Notes under the pieces: generated by a model
Database searches by the model: none
Told to the model about the DNA's origin: nothing
Seen by the model: the letters and a program-made list of their open reading frames with translations, nothing else
Program-made: the position numbers and the translations under genes
Part shown: positions 1 through 8,892 of the stretch, piece by piece
Layout of the letters: each line of letters starts with the position of its first letter
Numbering within the stretch: position 1 is the stretch's first letter
Assembly: GCF_007741475.1 (NCBI RefSeq)
Contig: NZ_CP036261.1
Coordinates: forward strand, 7,131,798 to 7,195,797
Length of the DNA stretch: 64,000 nt
Direction of reading: 5' to 3'
Source: Rosistilla ulvae
Lineage (GTDB): Bacteria; Planctomycetota; Planctomycetia; Pirellulales; Pirellulaceae

Positions 1-412
1 GCACTCCAAGCACGACGAGAGTGTCAAAAAGTTGGCGAAGAACATCGACCAACCGACAGCGGCGCTGTTGGGCGATCTGAAGCAGCGCGGCTTGCTGGAG
101 GACACGCTGGTGATTTGGGGCGGCGAATTTGGCCGGACGCCGACGTCGGAAAACGGCAACGGACGCGATCACAATCACCACGGCTTCACGATGTGGATGG
201 CTGGCGGCGGCGTTCGCGGCGGGATGACCTACGGCGAGACCGACGACTTTGGATTCAAAGCGGTCCAAGACAAGATGCACGTTCACGACATGCACGCCAC
301 CGTCCTGCACCTGTTGGGCCTCGATCACGAGCGCCTGACCTACCGCTACGCCGGCCGCGACTACCGCCTGACCGATGTCCACGGCCGCATCGTCGAAGAG
401 ATCATCGCTTGA
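1..412 (+). CDS. DUF1501 family protein, C-terminal fragment
   Basis: The reading frame is open from base 2 and runs off the left edge, so only the last 136 or so residues are present; an internal TTG at 32 is not the real start. The fragment carries the C-terminal DUF1501 signature: a [30 protein letters not shown] stretch, a [17 protein letters not shown]-type segment and a final [17 protein letters not shown] block, all typical of this sulfatase-fold-like planctomycete family. The same blocks occur in the complete DUF1501 protein at 49466-50965. DUF1501 proteins are usually exported and encoded beside PSCyt1/DUF1553 proteins, so the partner is probably left of the window. The biochemical role of the family is not established. 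Confidence 0.9.
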   Translation, partial: HSKHDESVKKLAKNIDQPTAALLGDLKQRGLLEDTLVIWGGEFGRTPTSENGNGRDHNHHGFTMWMAGGGVRGGMTYGETDDFGFKAVQDKMHVHDMHATVLHLLGLDHERLTYRYAGRDYRLTDVHGRIVEEIIA

Positions 413-439
413 CCGCTGAGCTGAAGTGAACGAGCGGTC
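411..439. terminator. Hairpin between convergent genes
   Basis: A perfect 7-bp inverted repeat (411-417 GACCGCT with 433-439 AGCGGTC, 15-base loop) begins at the stop of the DUF1501 gene and ends just before the stop of the convergent gene at 446. There is no clear T-tract, so it may be a weak bidirectional terminator or chance. Confidence 0.35.
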
Positions 440-445
440 CGACAC

Positions 446-2362
446 TCATTGCTTCGGAACATCCGCGACAAAATATTCGTGCTGAACCCATTGGGCCTCG
501 ACCTCGCATTCGAGCATCACGCGCCCGAGTTCAAAGTCGTCCATCGCACCGCGGACCGGCACCTCACCGCAATCCAGATGATTGCCAATCGCTGGATTGG
601 CGGCGATCCCAGTGATCATCGAACGAATCCGAATCGCTCGGATCGGCCCGCCGACGGCAGCGAAGTGTTGGCCGTAGCCGCCAGCGCGCCCGTGTGTGGA
701 ATTCAGAGCTGCGATCGCATCCCACGACCAAGGAGCTTGGTCGGGAGAGAGCCGCAGATCTTGTCGCAGCGATTCGGCAAAGGGTTCCAGGTCGACGCTT
801 GCTTTCACCGTGGCAAAGGCCTCGCCGTCGTAACGGCTGACAAACTGCACCCCTTCGATCGTGAAAGGCCGAGCCGCAGCGGTGGAGACGTTTTGCCCTA
901 GGAGTCGCGTCGCGGACTCCGGCATCGTTTCGGTAAGTGCAGCCCGCAATCGTGGCGAATGTTGAGGCGTGCCGATCGGTGGGACAAACCCGCGATAGCC
1001 TCCCTCTTCAGCCGTTTGCTTGCGGAACGCACGGGCGAGCGGCACAAACTCGTTTTGCCGACGACCGGCTTCCGCATCGGCGACGCGGCCTCGCCATCGC
1101 AACAGCTCGCGTGAAGCGGCTCGCTCGCCAGAAATCGTCGCGGCGGCGTCCCCCGTTTTGGCAACTAGCGAATCTAACGCAGCGTCAAAAATGAGATAGC
1201 GATCTTTCGGCGGAAGCTGCTGGGAGGCCTGAGCGATCGCATCGATATAATTGCGGTAGAGTGCCAGCGCTTCACCGGCGGAAACTCGCTTTGCATCGGC
1301 TTCGATCAACTGAGCCAACGAGGCGTGCATGTAGGCTCGCGTCTCATCGATCGCGACCAACCAGCGGCCTCCCGGATCTTCCGTTTCGCCACGAGCGTCT
1401 CCATAGCCCGCGGGGGTGGGGAAACGCAGGCCGGTTGTCATCGCCGCCCATTCGATGGCTCGACAACGTGCACAAGCGACGCTCATCGCGTGCCAGCGAT
1501 TGACGAGCACCAGAATCGCCTCGGGCCCCGACAGCGTCTTGCCGCCAATCGTACAAGTTCCGGAGTCGCCGACTTCGCGGACCGCGGTTTCCATGTCGGT
1601 CGCCAAAGATCCAACGTCCGGAGCGACCGCTTGGATTGCTGCGGTCAGCTGTTGCTTGGCAGCTTCGATCCGCACCGGACGCAGCGCTGCATCGATCTTC
1701 GACGTGATGGCCAACGGCTGAACGTACTTTCGCGTCGAGCTACCTGTCAGCCAACCCAACAGTGGATAGAGCGAGTCGATGCCAGCCTGGTATTTCGCTT
1801 CCGCCACCGACCACTGCGATCGAGCCGCCAAAGACTCCAGTTCTTTTCCGAGCTTTTGGATCGCTGGCATTTGTTGCTCCAAACGCTGTCGCGCCTGATC
1901 GCTCTGCCGCTTTCCACGCTCGGTGGTGCGAGCGGCTTCGAAAGCATCGCGCACCGTTTTCAGATGACTCTGAGCTCGCAATTGGTAGTCGACACCGGCA
2001 GGTTCCGCATTAATGACCAACAGCGCTGCATACCGCTGCAACTGCATCGCTTTTGCGTATACCGGCCCTAGTTCATTGATCGGCAATTTTTCAGGTGTGG
2101 CAATCGCCTGTTGGTACAACGGCATACGAGGCGTCAAGAGATTGTCGATCTGGGCACACGCAGCGGCTAGCTGCCCGCTGTGCTGACATGCTTGGTGGAC
2201 ATCCAGCGACGCAGTCACGTCCGTTTCCGTCGGATCGGCGAACCCGACCGAACAAAACATGGATCCCGACACGACTCCCAACAGACTGAGAACCTTCAAC
2301 TTGCCCCACGCCACCGTCAGCATTCGCGGTGCAAGGTTTTTGCAAAGTAACCGTTTCATCAT
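446..2362 (-). CDS. Hypothetical secreted protein, 638 aa
   Basis: No family is recognised. The N-terminus has a basic stretch followed by a hydrophobic segment (about residues 23-40) ending in a possible signal-peptidase site near FADPTE, so the protein is probably exported; an alternative start is Met14. The body is helix-rich and hydrophilic, with long charged stretches around residues 150-250 that could form helical hairpins, and a CxxC pair near residue 297. It overlaps the upstream lipoprotein gene by four bases (ATGA at 2359-2362), so the two are translationally coupled and probably work together at the cell envelope. The opposite strand also has long open frames, but the signal peptide and operon overlap favour this one. 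Confidence 0.75.
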   Translation of the reverse strand: MMKRLLCKNLAPRMLTVAWGKLKVLSLLGVVSGSMFCSVGFADPTETDVTASLDVHQACQHSGQLAAACAQIDNLLTPRMPLYQQAIATPEKLPINELGPVYAKAMQLQRYAALLVINAEPAGVDYQLRAQSHLKTVRDAFEAARTTERGKRQSDQARQRLEQQMPAIQKLGKELESLAARSQWSVAEAKYQAGIDSLYPLLGWLTGSSTRKYVQPLAITSKIDAALRPVRIEAAKQQLTAAIQAVAPDVGSLATDMETAVREVGDSGTCTIGGKTLSGPEAILVLVNRWHAMSVACARCRAIEWAAMTTGLRFPTPAGYGDARGETEDPGGRWLVAIDETRAYMHASLAQLIEADAKRVSAGEALALYRNYIDAIAQASQQLPPKDRYLIFDAALDSLVAKTGDAAATISGERAASRELLRWRGRVADAEAGRRQNEFVPLARAFRKQTAEEGGYRGFVPPIGTPQHSPRLRAALTETMPESATRLLGQNVSTAAARPFTIEGVQFVSRYDGEAFATVKASVDLEPFAESLRQDLRLSPDQAPWSWDAIAALNSTHGRAGGYGQHFAAVGGPIRAIRIRSMITGIAANPAIGNHLDCGEVPVRGAMDDFELGRVMLECEVEAQWVQHEYFVADVPKQ

Positions 2363-2946
2363 TCGAGTGGCCCTGTGAAAGTACCGGTGACAGCGATCGT
2401 CCGATTTTCGTTTGCAAGAGTGAGCGTGCCATCGAGCGTGAGTGTCTGCTGCAAGATCCCTTTTTCTATCGTCAACTGCACCGGTTGAGCGTCGGGGGAA
2501 TACCAGACCTGATCCCCCGCCTGAAAAAAGAAACGGCCGGAGATCTGCCGGCCTGCCAGTTCATCAAAAGTCGCTTCGTAGACCGGTGCATGAATCAGAT
2601 AGGTAATCTTCCCTTCGGCCTCCTCTTCGTTGTGGTAGTTCATCACCTGCAAGATCCCGCCACGCCCATCGGCTAGTGTTTGAAACAATATCCGACACCC
2701 AAGCTCTTCGTAAACTTGGTCGATCGTCACCGTGGCGGTTGGCTTTGCACCGGTCAGGTCCGTTGCCGTTTGCTGCGCCACATCTTTGGCCGCATCAGCG
2801 ATATCGGTCACCGCAGCGGTTGCTTTGTTTTTCGCCTCGGCCAACAAATCCGACTCGCCACCGCAACCCGTCAAACAATTTGCCAACACCACGACCAGCA
2901 ACGCCAAGATCGCTCGTGAATCGATCCCAAGGAACCGTGAAGACAT
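2359..2946 (-). CDS. Hypothetical lipoprotein, 195 aa
   Basis: The start at 2946 (MSSRFLGIDSR) is chosen because it places a classical lipoprotein signal at the N-terminus: a hydrophobic stretch ALLVVVLANC followed by the lipobox LTGC. An upstream ATG at 3000 would add 18 residues that do not resemble a signal. After the lipidated cysteine is an Ala/Thr/Asp-rich helical linker and then a beta-rich domain with no family I can name. The gene is first in a two-gene unit with the secreted protein at 446-2362, sharing an ATGA overlap. Membrane anchorage is inferred from the lipobox; function is unknown. Confidence 0.75.
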   Translation of the reverse strand: MSSRFLGIDSRAILALLVVVLANCLTGCGGESDLLAEAKNKATAAVTDIADAAKDVAQQTATDLTGAKPTATVTIDQVYEELGCRILFQTLADGRGGILQVMNYHNEEEAEGKITYLIHAPVYEATFDELAGRQISGRFFFQAGDQVWYSPDAQPVQLTIEKGILQQTLTLDGTLTLANENRTIAVTGTFTGPLE

Positions 2947-3996
2947 AGGAGAACAACTTGAATAGCGGAAAGAAAAATCGCCTTTACAACGGTACACCAT
3001 TGCTCAAACGAAACAGCGCGTTGTATCGGATCTTCCGCGTCGACCGTACCCAGGCAGTAGTTAATTTTCGATGAAGCCTGGGTTCCGAGAACAGAATTGA
3101 GTGTGTCCCTCGACTCACAAAGTAGAAAGCTGAACTCACCGCGCGGCATTGATGAAAACCGCATCGAGCGGAAGAGGACGCCTCTGTAGTGTCAATCGCC
3201 TACGTATCGCAACCGGCTTCGGTGACCGAGGCCACGGAAATCCAAACCTCACACGATTTGAGACCCAAGTTCCACCTCGGGCTTCCTGCGTCCGAGAGTT
3301 TTCACCCCCAGTCACTCACATCCTCCCGCCCGAATTGCCGCGCCGCATTGACTCCCGATTAACTTTTGCGACTGCGAATCACAACAAGATGCACATACCA
3401 ACACCACCGTTTCCTACAGTGCTCAAAAAGGCCGCTCTAGCGTGAAGGTTACGTGAAGGATGCGCGAGAAGTCGATGTGCAATCCTTGTCCGGCGGTGCC
3501 CCCCTTTGTAACCTTCCTCACAGCCACTGCGGTTGCAGTCGCGACACCGACACCGAGGCGAATTTCTTAACCAGAAACCATCCGAACCGACTGCAGCAGC
3601 TTCACAGTCCCCAACTTCAATACTCAGAAAGCCCAGGAGTCAGAGAGTTGACTTCGGCATGATACGAACCCGGCAAGAGACGAGTTCACTTTTCTTAAGA
3701 CAACCTTCATCGCTGGCAGAAAACCGCGCCGGCGAATCACCATCGACTGACCCACTTCAACACCCAGGCAAAGGAACGCTTGCTCGCGTTCCAAGGAGGA
3801 GCACTCGGCACAGAGAATTCACCGCTAGCAGCCTGACGTAGATGGCAGCCAGCAAAGAGGCACGAGACGACGACCGCTTCGGCTCAATGAAACAAGTCGC
3901 CGCCCCGCGCCGAAACCGATTAGAAAACGATTAGAAAACGAAAAATTAAAAGAAAAGCGTTAACACAGTTTAACACAAATTTGGAGAATTGAAGAG
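2947..3996. other. Intergenic region, about 1 kb, no supported gene
   Basis: This stretch separates a minus-strand lipoprotein unit from the plus-strand DUF1559 gene. Short open frames at 3149-3445, 3453-3662 and 3533-3841 have low-complexity, Arg/Ser/Pro-rich translations with no signal peptide, no good ribosome site and no recognisable domain. The last 80 bases are A-rich and contain two short direct repeats just ahead of the DUF1559 start. The promoters of both flanking genes must lie here. Confidence 0.6.
3917..3978 (+). promoter_or_regulatory. A-rich leader with short direct repeats ahead of the prepilin-like gene
   Basis: Two back-to-back copies of an 11-base unit CGATTAGAAAA (3917-3927, 3928-3938) are followed by an A-rich run and by a second pair, TTAACACA at 3960-3967 and 3970-3977. 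A purine-rich TTTGGAGAA ribosome site follows at about 3979-3987, 10-17 bases before the ATG at 3997. The leader is far more A/T-rich than its surroundings, as expected for a strong promoter or 5' UTR. A protein-binding role for the repeats is inference. Confidence 0.4.
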
Positions 3997-5292
3997 ATGC
4001 AATCTCGAATGAGCCGTAAGGCTTTCACGATCATCGAATTGTTGGTCGTCATTACAATCATCGCGATCTTGGCCGGCCTGTTGTTGCCAGCTTTGAACAA
4101 AGCTCGCGAAGCAGCCCGCAACGCCCAATGCAAGAACAACTTGCGTCAATTCGGCATCGCGCTGAACGAATTTTCGGTCCGCGACCCGCAAAGCCGTATG
4201 TGCACCGGTGCCAGCGACTTCCGTCGCGATGGATGCATGGACAGCATTGGTTGGGTTGCTGACATCGTTAACAGCGGTTCGGGCAACGTCAACGAAATGC
4301 TGTGCCCGTCGAACCCACTGAAGGGATCGGAAAAGCTGAACGACTTGTTGGGAGCCGATACCGACGATAGCAAGGATGGTGCACCGGATTCCGTGCTCAA
4401 CCTGGGCATGTGTGGCACCACCACTCAGTTTGGTGGTTTGACAGCAACCCCACCATTTATGGGAACAGCGAATTTTTCTGATAACCGTGGCGAGTTGGTG
4501 GCCCGGCACTTCTTGGAAAGCGGATACAATTCCAACTATGCAGCGGGCTGGCACCTGGTTCGCGGCATGGTCCGCACCCAATTAGACACCTCGACCGCGC
4601 CCGTAAGTTTGATTAGTTCTACCGCGGGTGGAAACACCGGCGGCGACCACAAGGGACTTGATGGAACTTTGGGCGCCCTTCGCCAAACCGTACTGGACCG
4701 AAGCCCTGTCCCAGCTGCGAACGTTGGAATCTTGGGTGACGCTGGTCCTGGCGACATTGATGAAGGCGTCATGCTGGGCGACCTGCGATATGAACCGGCG
4801 TCTGCAGTTGACTTTAACATCTATGCAAATGGCTCAGAAGAACGTCGCTCGTTCATTACTGAGGGCGAGCTGCTGACCGAATCGTTCAATGATGGTCCTG
4901 CATACTGGGACTCGTCCACCAACAAGGTTGTGCTAATGGCTGGTGGTTCTAGCTTGCGCGCACAGGCTGAGTGTGAGCTCAATGGCGCGGGATCGACTAT
5001 CCAGTGCGCAGCTCCAACCCAAGGCAACGGACTGTTCTTGCAAGACACTCGCGACTGGTTCGCAGTCCACGCTGATTCGGCCAATGTTCTCATGGCTGAT
5101 GCTTCGGTGAAGGTATTCTTCGACTCTAACAACGATCGTTACTTGAATCCTGGATTCTCCGTCCCAACCAACTTGACACCAGCTCAGTATCTGGCAATCG
5201 GATACCGAAGCGGCGACGTCGAAATGGGCCCTGCAGCATTCTTCAGCGGTCTGTTCATCGACGATTCGTACATCAAAGGCAAGTTCGAGTAA
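3997..5292 (+). CDS. DUF1559 prepilin-like protein, 431 aa
   Basis: The N-terminus is a type IV/type II pseudopilin signal: a short basic leader, the [12 protein letters not shown] cleavage/methylation motif (residues 8-19) and a hydrophobic helix ending [20 protein letters not shown], as in planctomycete DUF1559 proteins. Near the C-terminus [12 protein letters not shown] keeps the H-x9-D spacing of the H-X9-DG motif but has Ala instead of Gly. The protein is expected to be processed by a prepilin peptidase and assembled or anchored at the membrane. The ATG at 3997 is preceded by a GGAGA ribosome site. An 11-bp terminator follows, so it may be expressed at a higher level than the DUF1573/PilM-like genes just downstream, which could supply accessory functions. 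Confidence 0.93.
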   Translation: MQSRMSRKAFTIIELLVVITIIAILAGLLLPALNKAREAARNAQCKNNLRQFGIALNEFSVRDPQSRMCTGASDFRRDGCMDSIGWVADIVNSGSGNVNEMLCPSNPLKGSEKLNDLLGADTDDSKDGAPDSVLNLGMCGTTTQFGGLTATPPFMGTANFSDNRGELVARHFLESGYNSNYAAGWHLVRGMVRTQLDTSTAPVSLISSTAGGNTGGDHKGLDGTLGALRQTVLDRSPVPAANVGILGDAGPGDIDEGVMLGDLRYEPASAVDFNIYANGSEERRSFITEGELLTESFNDGPAYWDSSTNKVVLMAGGSSLRAQAECELNGAGSTIQCAAPTQGNGLFLQDTRDWFAVHADSANVLMADASVKVFFDSNNDRYLNPGFSVPTNLTPAQYLAIGYRSGDVEMGPAAFFSGLFIDDSYIKGKFE

Positions 5293-5344
5293 TCGAACTT
5301 TTGGTTGATTCGATCGTAATTTAGTTTGCAAGACAAACTTTGCG

Positions 5345-5371
5345 GGACGGGGCCGGATTTCGGCCCCGTCC
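5345..5371 (+). terminator. Rho-independent-type terminator after the DUF1559 gene
   Basis: A perfect 11-bp stem (5345-5355 with 5361-5371, GGACGGGGCCG pairing with CGGCCCCGTCC) with a GATTT loop is followed by CTATCTTTC. It lies 53 bases after the DUF1559 stop and 47 bases before the DUF1573 start. The downstream T-run is short, so partial read-through is plausible. Confidence 0.8.
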
Positions 5372-5417
5372 TATCTTTCATTCTACTGATAGATTTTGAA
5401 ACAGGTTCAAAACTGAC

Positions 5418-6689
5418 ATGTTAGCAAAAAGAATTCTAATCGCTGGTGTTGTTACATCGGCTATTTTCGTGCCAATCCTTCTGCTTGCAACTTCGGTAAC
5501 CTATGAACCGTACGGGGTCGCTGAATCGCAGCGAGCTGAGTTCCGACAGAAGGTTCAAGAGATCAAAGCTCGGTCGGTTGCATTGGAAAGCATCCGCAAA
5601 GACCCCGATGCGGCGATCCCTAAAGCCGTTTCCACCCATTCCATGCATGACTTTGGGATGATGGATCCGTTAACCATGGGAAGCCATGCCTTCGAAATCC
5701 GCAACGATGGGACAGAGTCGCTGATTCTGACCGGCGGAGAGACGTCGTGCAAATGCACCCTTGTCAAAGGCGCCACGCAGATCATCGAACCGGGCCAGTC
5801 AGCTGAAATTGCCCTCAGCTGGAATAGTGGTCGAGTTCGTGAATTCTACCAACAGACTGCGATCATTCGCACAAACGACCCAATCACTCCCGAGATTCAA
5901 CTGAAGGTCCAAGGCAAGGTGCGTTCCGAGATAGCCACGTCAAGTGAAGAAATACACTTTTCGAACCTTACCCCCGACAGCGAAGGTACGTTTGACCTGG
6001 ACGTCTATTCGCAACTGTATCACGAGTTCGATATCCAGAAGCTTGAGTCAACAATCGAGGATTTGGTTTGGATCGTCGAACCTCTGGGCAGCGACGAACT
6101 GGCTGGTCACCAAGCACGTAGCGGCTTCCGCCTGCATTTACGCCTGCCGACTCGAAACATTGATAGTTACGTTAGCGGCGTCCTGCGATTCAAGGTTCCG
6201 CGCCCCATTCTTGGGGAGAGCGATCCAGCGGGGCAGCTAACGATTGATGGTGAGGTTTTGCCAGCTCCGGAATCGACACTCGATCCCGACCTGAATCGCG
6301 CAGAGATCGTTCGCGAAATTTCCATTCGCGGGAAGATGCCGAACCGGATCGCGCTTTTTGGCCCTGGTCTAAGCGTCGGATCGGGGCTTGACCTTGGCCT
6401 GGTATCTAGCGAGGAGGGCATACAGAGGAAGCTGATCTTGAAGGTCCGAGGAGGGAGAAAGCCCGAGGTTTTGCGAATTGGACGCGTCGAGCCTGAGATA
6501 GTTGATGTTTCAATCACTCCCAACGAAAAGCGTGAGGGACTATACACGGTAACGGTTGCAATTCCTGCGGGGATTCCAATGACGATATTCAACACACCAC
6601 AAAACAAAGGGCGTATTGAAATCGAATCCGACTTGATTCCCAGTGGCGTCCTGGTGATCCCTCTGAAGGGTGCCGTCCTCACCGACTAG
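5418..6689 (+). CDS. DUF1573 domain protein, 423 aa
   Basis: Residues 6-26 form a single hydrophobic segment (signal or anchor). Residues 76-160 match DUF1573: HDFGMMDPLTMGSHAFEIRN, then LILTGGETSCKCT with the conserved Cys-Lys-Cys, and EPGQSAEIALSW. This is an immunoglobulin-like (ASH/MSP-type) fold common in envelope proteins of Planctomycetes and Bacteroidetes. The rest (160-423) appears to be two more beta-rich repeats of unknown type. It lies between the DUF1559 terminator and the zinc-ribbon/PilM-like gene. DUF1573 genes often sit next to DUF1559 genes in planctomycetes; a structural or chaperone role outside the cytoplasmic membrane is inferred. Confidence 0.88.
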   Translation: MLAKRILIAGVVTSAIFVPILLLATSVTYEPYGVAESQRAEFRQKVQEIKARSVALESIRKDPDAAIPKAVSTHSMHDFGMMDPLTMGSHAFEIRNDGTESLILTGGETSCKCTLVKGATQIIEPGQSAEIALSWNSGRVREFYQQTAIIRTNDPITPEIQLKVQGKVRSEIATSSEEIHFSNLTPDSEGTFDLDVYSQLYHEFDIQKLESTIEDLVWIVEPLGSDELAGHQARSGFRLHLRLPTRNIDSYVSGVLRFKVPRPILGESDPAGQLTIDGEVLPAPESTLDPDLNRAEIVREISIRGKMPNRIALFGPGLSVGSGLDLGLVSSEEGIQRKLILKVRGGRKPEVLRIGRVEPEIVDVSITPNEKREGLYTVTVAIPAGIPMTIFNTPQNKGRIEIESDLIPSGVLVIPLKGAVLTD

Positions 6690-6744
6690 GCTACGCGTAA
6701 GTGAATTACACTCCCCCCTCTCGGCGCCGACAAATCTGGATAGC

Positions 6745-8892
6745 ATGACTTCAACCAACTCCGTAAACATAAAGACAGCAGGTATCGCTTGCGCAAAATG
6801 TAGTGCCGGAAACCCTGAGACAGCAAAGTTTTGCGTTAGCTGCGGGACTTCTCTTTATGAGAAATGTCGAAAATGCGGTTGCTCCATCCGACTGGGCATC
6901 ACCTTCTGCGGCGACTGTGGATTTAGCGCAAAAGAGGCTTTCGAAAAAGCGCGCGGTGACTTGAAAGAATCGCTGCGACGGGCGATGCAGCTTGGCAAAG
7001 AGCATAACTACGAAGATGCGATCTACTTTGCTCAAGCCGCTTCGGTTCCCGCCGACTTCCGTTTCCAAGACCTGGCCGATAAAGCGACTGAACTGGTTGA
7101 GCGGCTGACGCAGCGCCGCGACAAATATACAGCCAAAGTCGATCAAGTGGTCCCGGCAGCCAAGGTTGCGTCGGAGCAAGGGCGACTGAACGACGTGATT
7201 CAACTCCTTTCATCGGTCCCCCGCGCGCTGTTGTCGGATGATGTCTGGGCGCTTGCCGAACGGGCCAAAGCGTCGCTGAACGAGAAGGGGGATCTCACGC
7301 AAGAGATCCGCGATGCGGTGGCCCGCCGCGACTTTCAAGATGCGGGTGAATTGCTCGATCGCATGCTGCACCTGAATCCCGACCAGCCCAAGTTCGTCAA
7401 ACTGGCCGGGCAGGTTGGTAACGAGCTGATGAAGGCGGCCCTCAAGTTGTGCGAGTCGGGGCAATATCCTGCGGCCGACAAGCGACTCGCTTGCGTTCCG
7501 GACGTCGCCAAAAATGAAACCTACCGCAAGATGCGGTCGATGCTGGACGAGTTGTTTTGGGTCCGCAACCACTTGATCCGCTATCCCTACGCCACGCCCG
7601 CATTGGCCAAGATCGGCAAGAAGCTAACCAAGCTGACGCCAAATGATCCCAACGCGATCAAGATGCACGAGCAATTGGTGCAGCGAGTCGAATCAGGAGA
7701 ACGGAATGAGCGTGGGGCGCACGCGCGTTGGAACCTGGATAATCCCGAGTTCTACCGCTGCGAAGTGAATCAGTTGGCAAAGCTGCAATCGATCGATTGC
7801 GATGCCGCGGCGGCAATCCAGGAACGCCCGCTGCGATTCGCCACCGCAATTGGTGCTGCATTGCAGGGGATCGGCAAGGCCCGCTACGACATGCGATTTG
7901 CCGGAAAGCCACAAGCGTCGGGCATCAAGAAGCTGCTGCAGCGGAAGAAACAGCAAACGGCAGCAGCGTGGGGCCTGGACATCGGCCCCTCCTCGATCCG
8001 GCTGGTTCGGATGGAACTGGTGGATGAAGCGACGAAGCCAAAAATAACCGAAGCGGAATACCTCGAATTTGCTGCACCGCTATCGCGTCCCGGCAAAGAG
8101 ATGACAGCCTCGGTCGCGATCCGCGAGAAGCTGGACCTGTTAGCCGAAAAGTTCCCACTCAAAGACGAACCGGTTTGGATCCTGTCGCCCGGGCGACAAG
8201 CGCTCGGGCGTTTTCTCGAAATGCCGCCGTCGGACGACAAGAAGCTCAACGGACTGATCGAAGCGGAGGTGGAGCACCAGTTTCCCGTCCCGCCATCGCA
8301 GCTCGTCTGGCGACACTGGCTGGCCGATCCATCGACCGAAGGTGCCGCGCCGCGCTACGCAGCGATCATTGGGGTCCGCGATTTTGTCGTCGATCAACAA
8401 ATGCGACTCTTCGGTGAAGTGGAGATCGAACCGGCAGGGATGCAGGTCGAACCGGTGGCGCTTGCCAACCTGGCAACGTTTGAATTTGCCGACGTTCTAA
8501 AGACGGAAGAGTTCACGATCACGCCCCCCGCGATCGCGATCCTGGACGTGGGTGTAGAGACAAGCATTTTGATGGTCTGCACCGAAAACGCGTTCAGCTA
8601 TCGCACGTTTGATATGGGAGGCGATCTATGGAGCGGTGCGTTGGCGCGTCAACAAAAGGCGACGATGGACAAGGCCGATCAACTGAAGGCAGCGATCGTA
8701 GATCAGCCCCAACTTGCCCCGCTATTTGAATCACTGGACGAGCCATTCGGCCGCTACAACATGCGATTGAAGCAGATGTTTGCTGCCTGCCGGTCGAATC
8801 TCGGCGAATTTGTCCTCAAGGGACTGTGGTGCACTGGCGGAGGCTGCCAGATCCACGGCTTTATGGAACGCATCTTTTCGGATGAACAATGA
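6745..8892 (+). CDS. Zinc-ribbon / helical-repeat / PilM-like fusion protein, 715 aa
   Basis: I chose ATG 6745 rather than GTG 6670 because the latter overlaps the previous gene by 20 bases and adds a non-conserved tail. The N-terminus holds two zinc ribbons (C16-x2-C19/C30-x2-C33 and C41-x2-C44/C55-x2-C58). Residues 65-360 are alpha-helical with TPR-like periodicity. From about residue 408 the sequence resembles PilM/GspL-type actin-fold ATPases: AAAWGLDIGPSSIRLVRM as phosphate-1 motif, a LIEAEVEHQFPVP segment, and ILDVGVETSILMV as the second phosphate motif. PilM binds the PilN cytoplasmic tail in type IV pilus inner-membrane platforms. No PilN/O/P follows here. The gene overlaps the next lipoprotein gene by ATGA. 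Confidence 0.78.
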   Translation: MTSTNSVNIKTAGIACAKCSAGNPETAKFCVSCGTSLYEKCRKCGCSIRLGITFCGDCGFSAKEAFEKARGDLKESLRRAMQLGKEHNYEDAIYFAQAASVPADFRFQDLADKATELVERLTQRRDKYTAKVDQVVPAAKVASEQGRLNDVIQLLSSVPRALLSDDVWALAERAKASLNEKGDLTQEIRDAVARRDFQDAGELLDRMLHLNPDQPKFVKLAGQVGNELMKAALKLCESGQYPAADKRLACVPDVAKNETYRKMRSMLDELFWVRNHLIRYPYATPALAKIGKKLTKLTPNDPNAIKMHEQLVQRVESGERNERGAHARWNLDNPEFYRCEVNQLAKLQSIDCDAAAAIQERPLRFATAIGAALQGIGKARYDMRFAGKPQASGIKKLLQRKKQQTAAAWGLDIGPSSIRLVRMELVDEATKPKITEAEYLEFAAPLSRPGKEMTASVAIREKLDLLAEKFPLKDEPVWILSPGRQALGRFLEMPPSDDKKLNGLIEAEVEHQFPVPPSQLVWRHWLADPSTEGAAPRYAAIIGVRDFVVDQQMRLFGEVEIEPAGMQVEPVALANLATFEFADVLKTEEFTITPPAIAILDVGVETSILMVCTENAFSYRTFDMGGDLWSGALARQQKATMDKADQLKAAIVDQPQLAPLFESLDEPFGRYNMRLKQMFAACRSNLGEFVLKGLWCTGGGCQIHGFMERIFSDEQ

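Noticed and set aside
3149-3841. Three short plus-strand open frames before the DUF1559 gene
   Set aside because: No ribosome sites, signals or recognisable domains; composition is like translated non-coding sequence.
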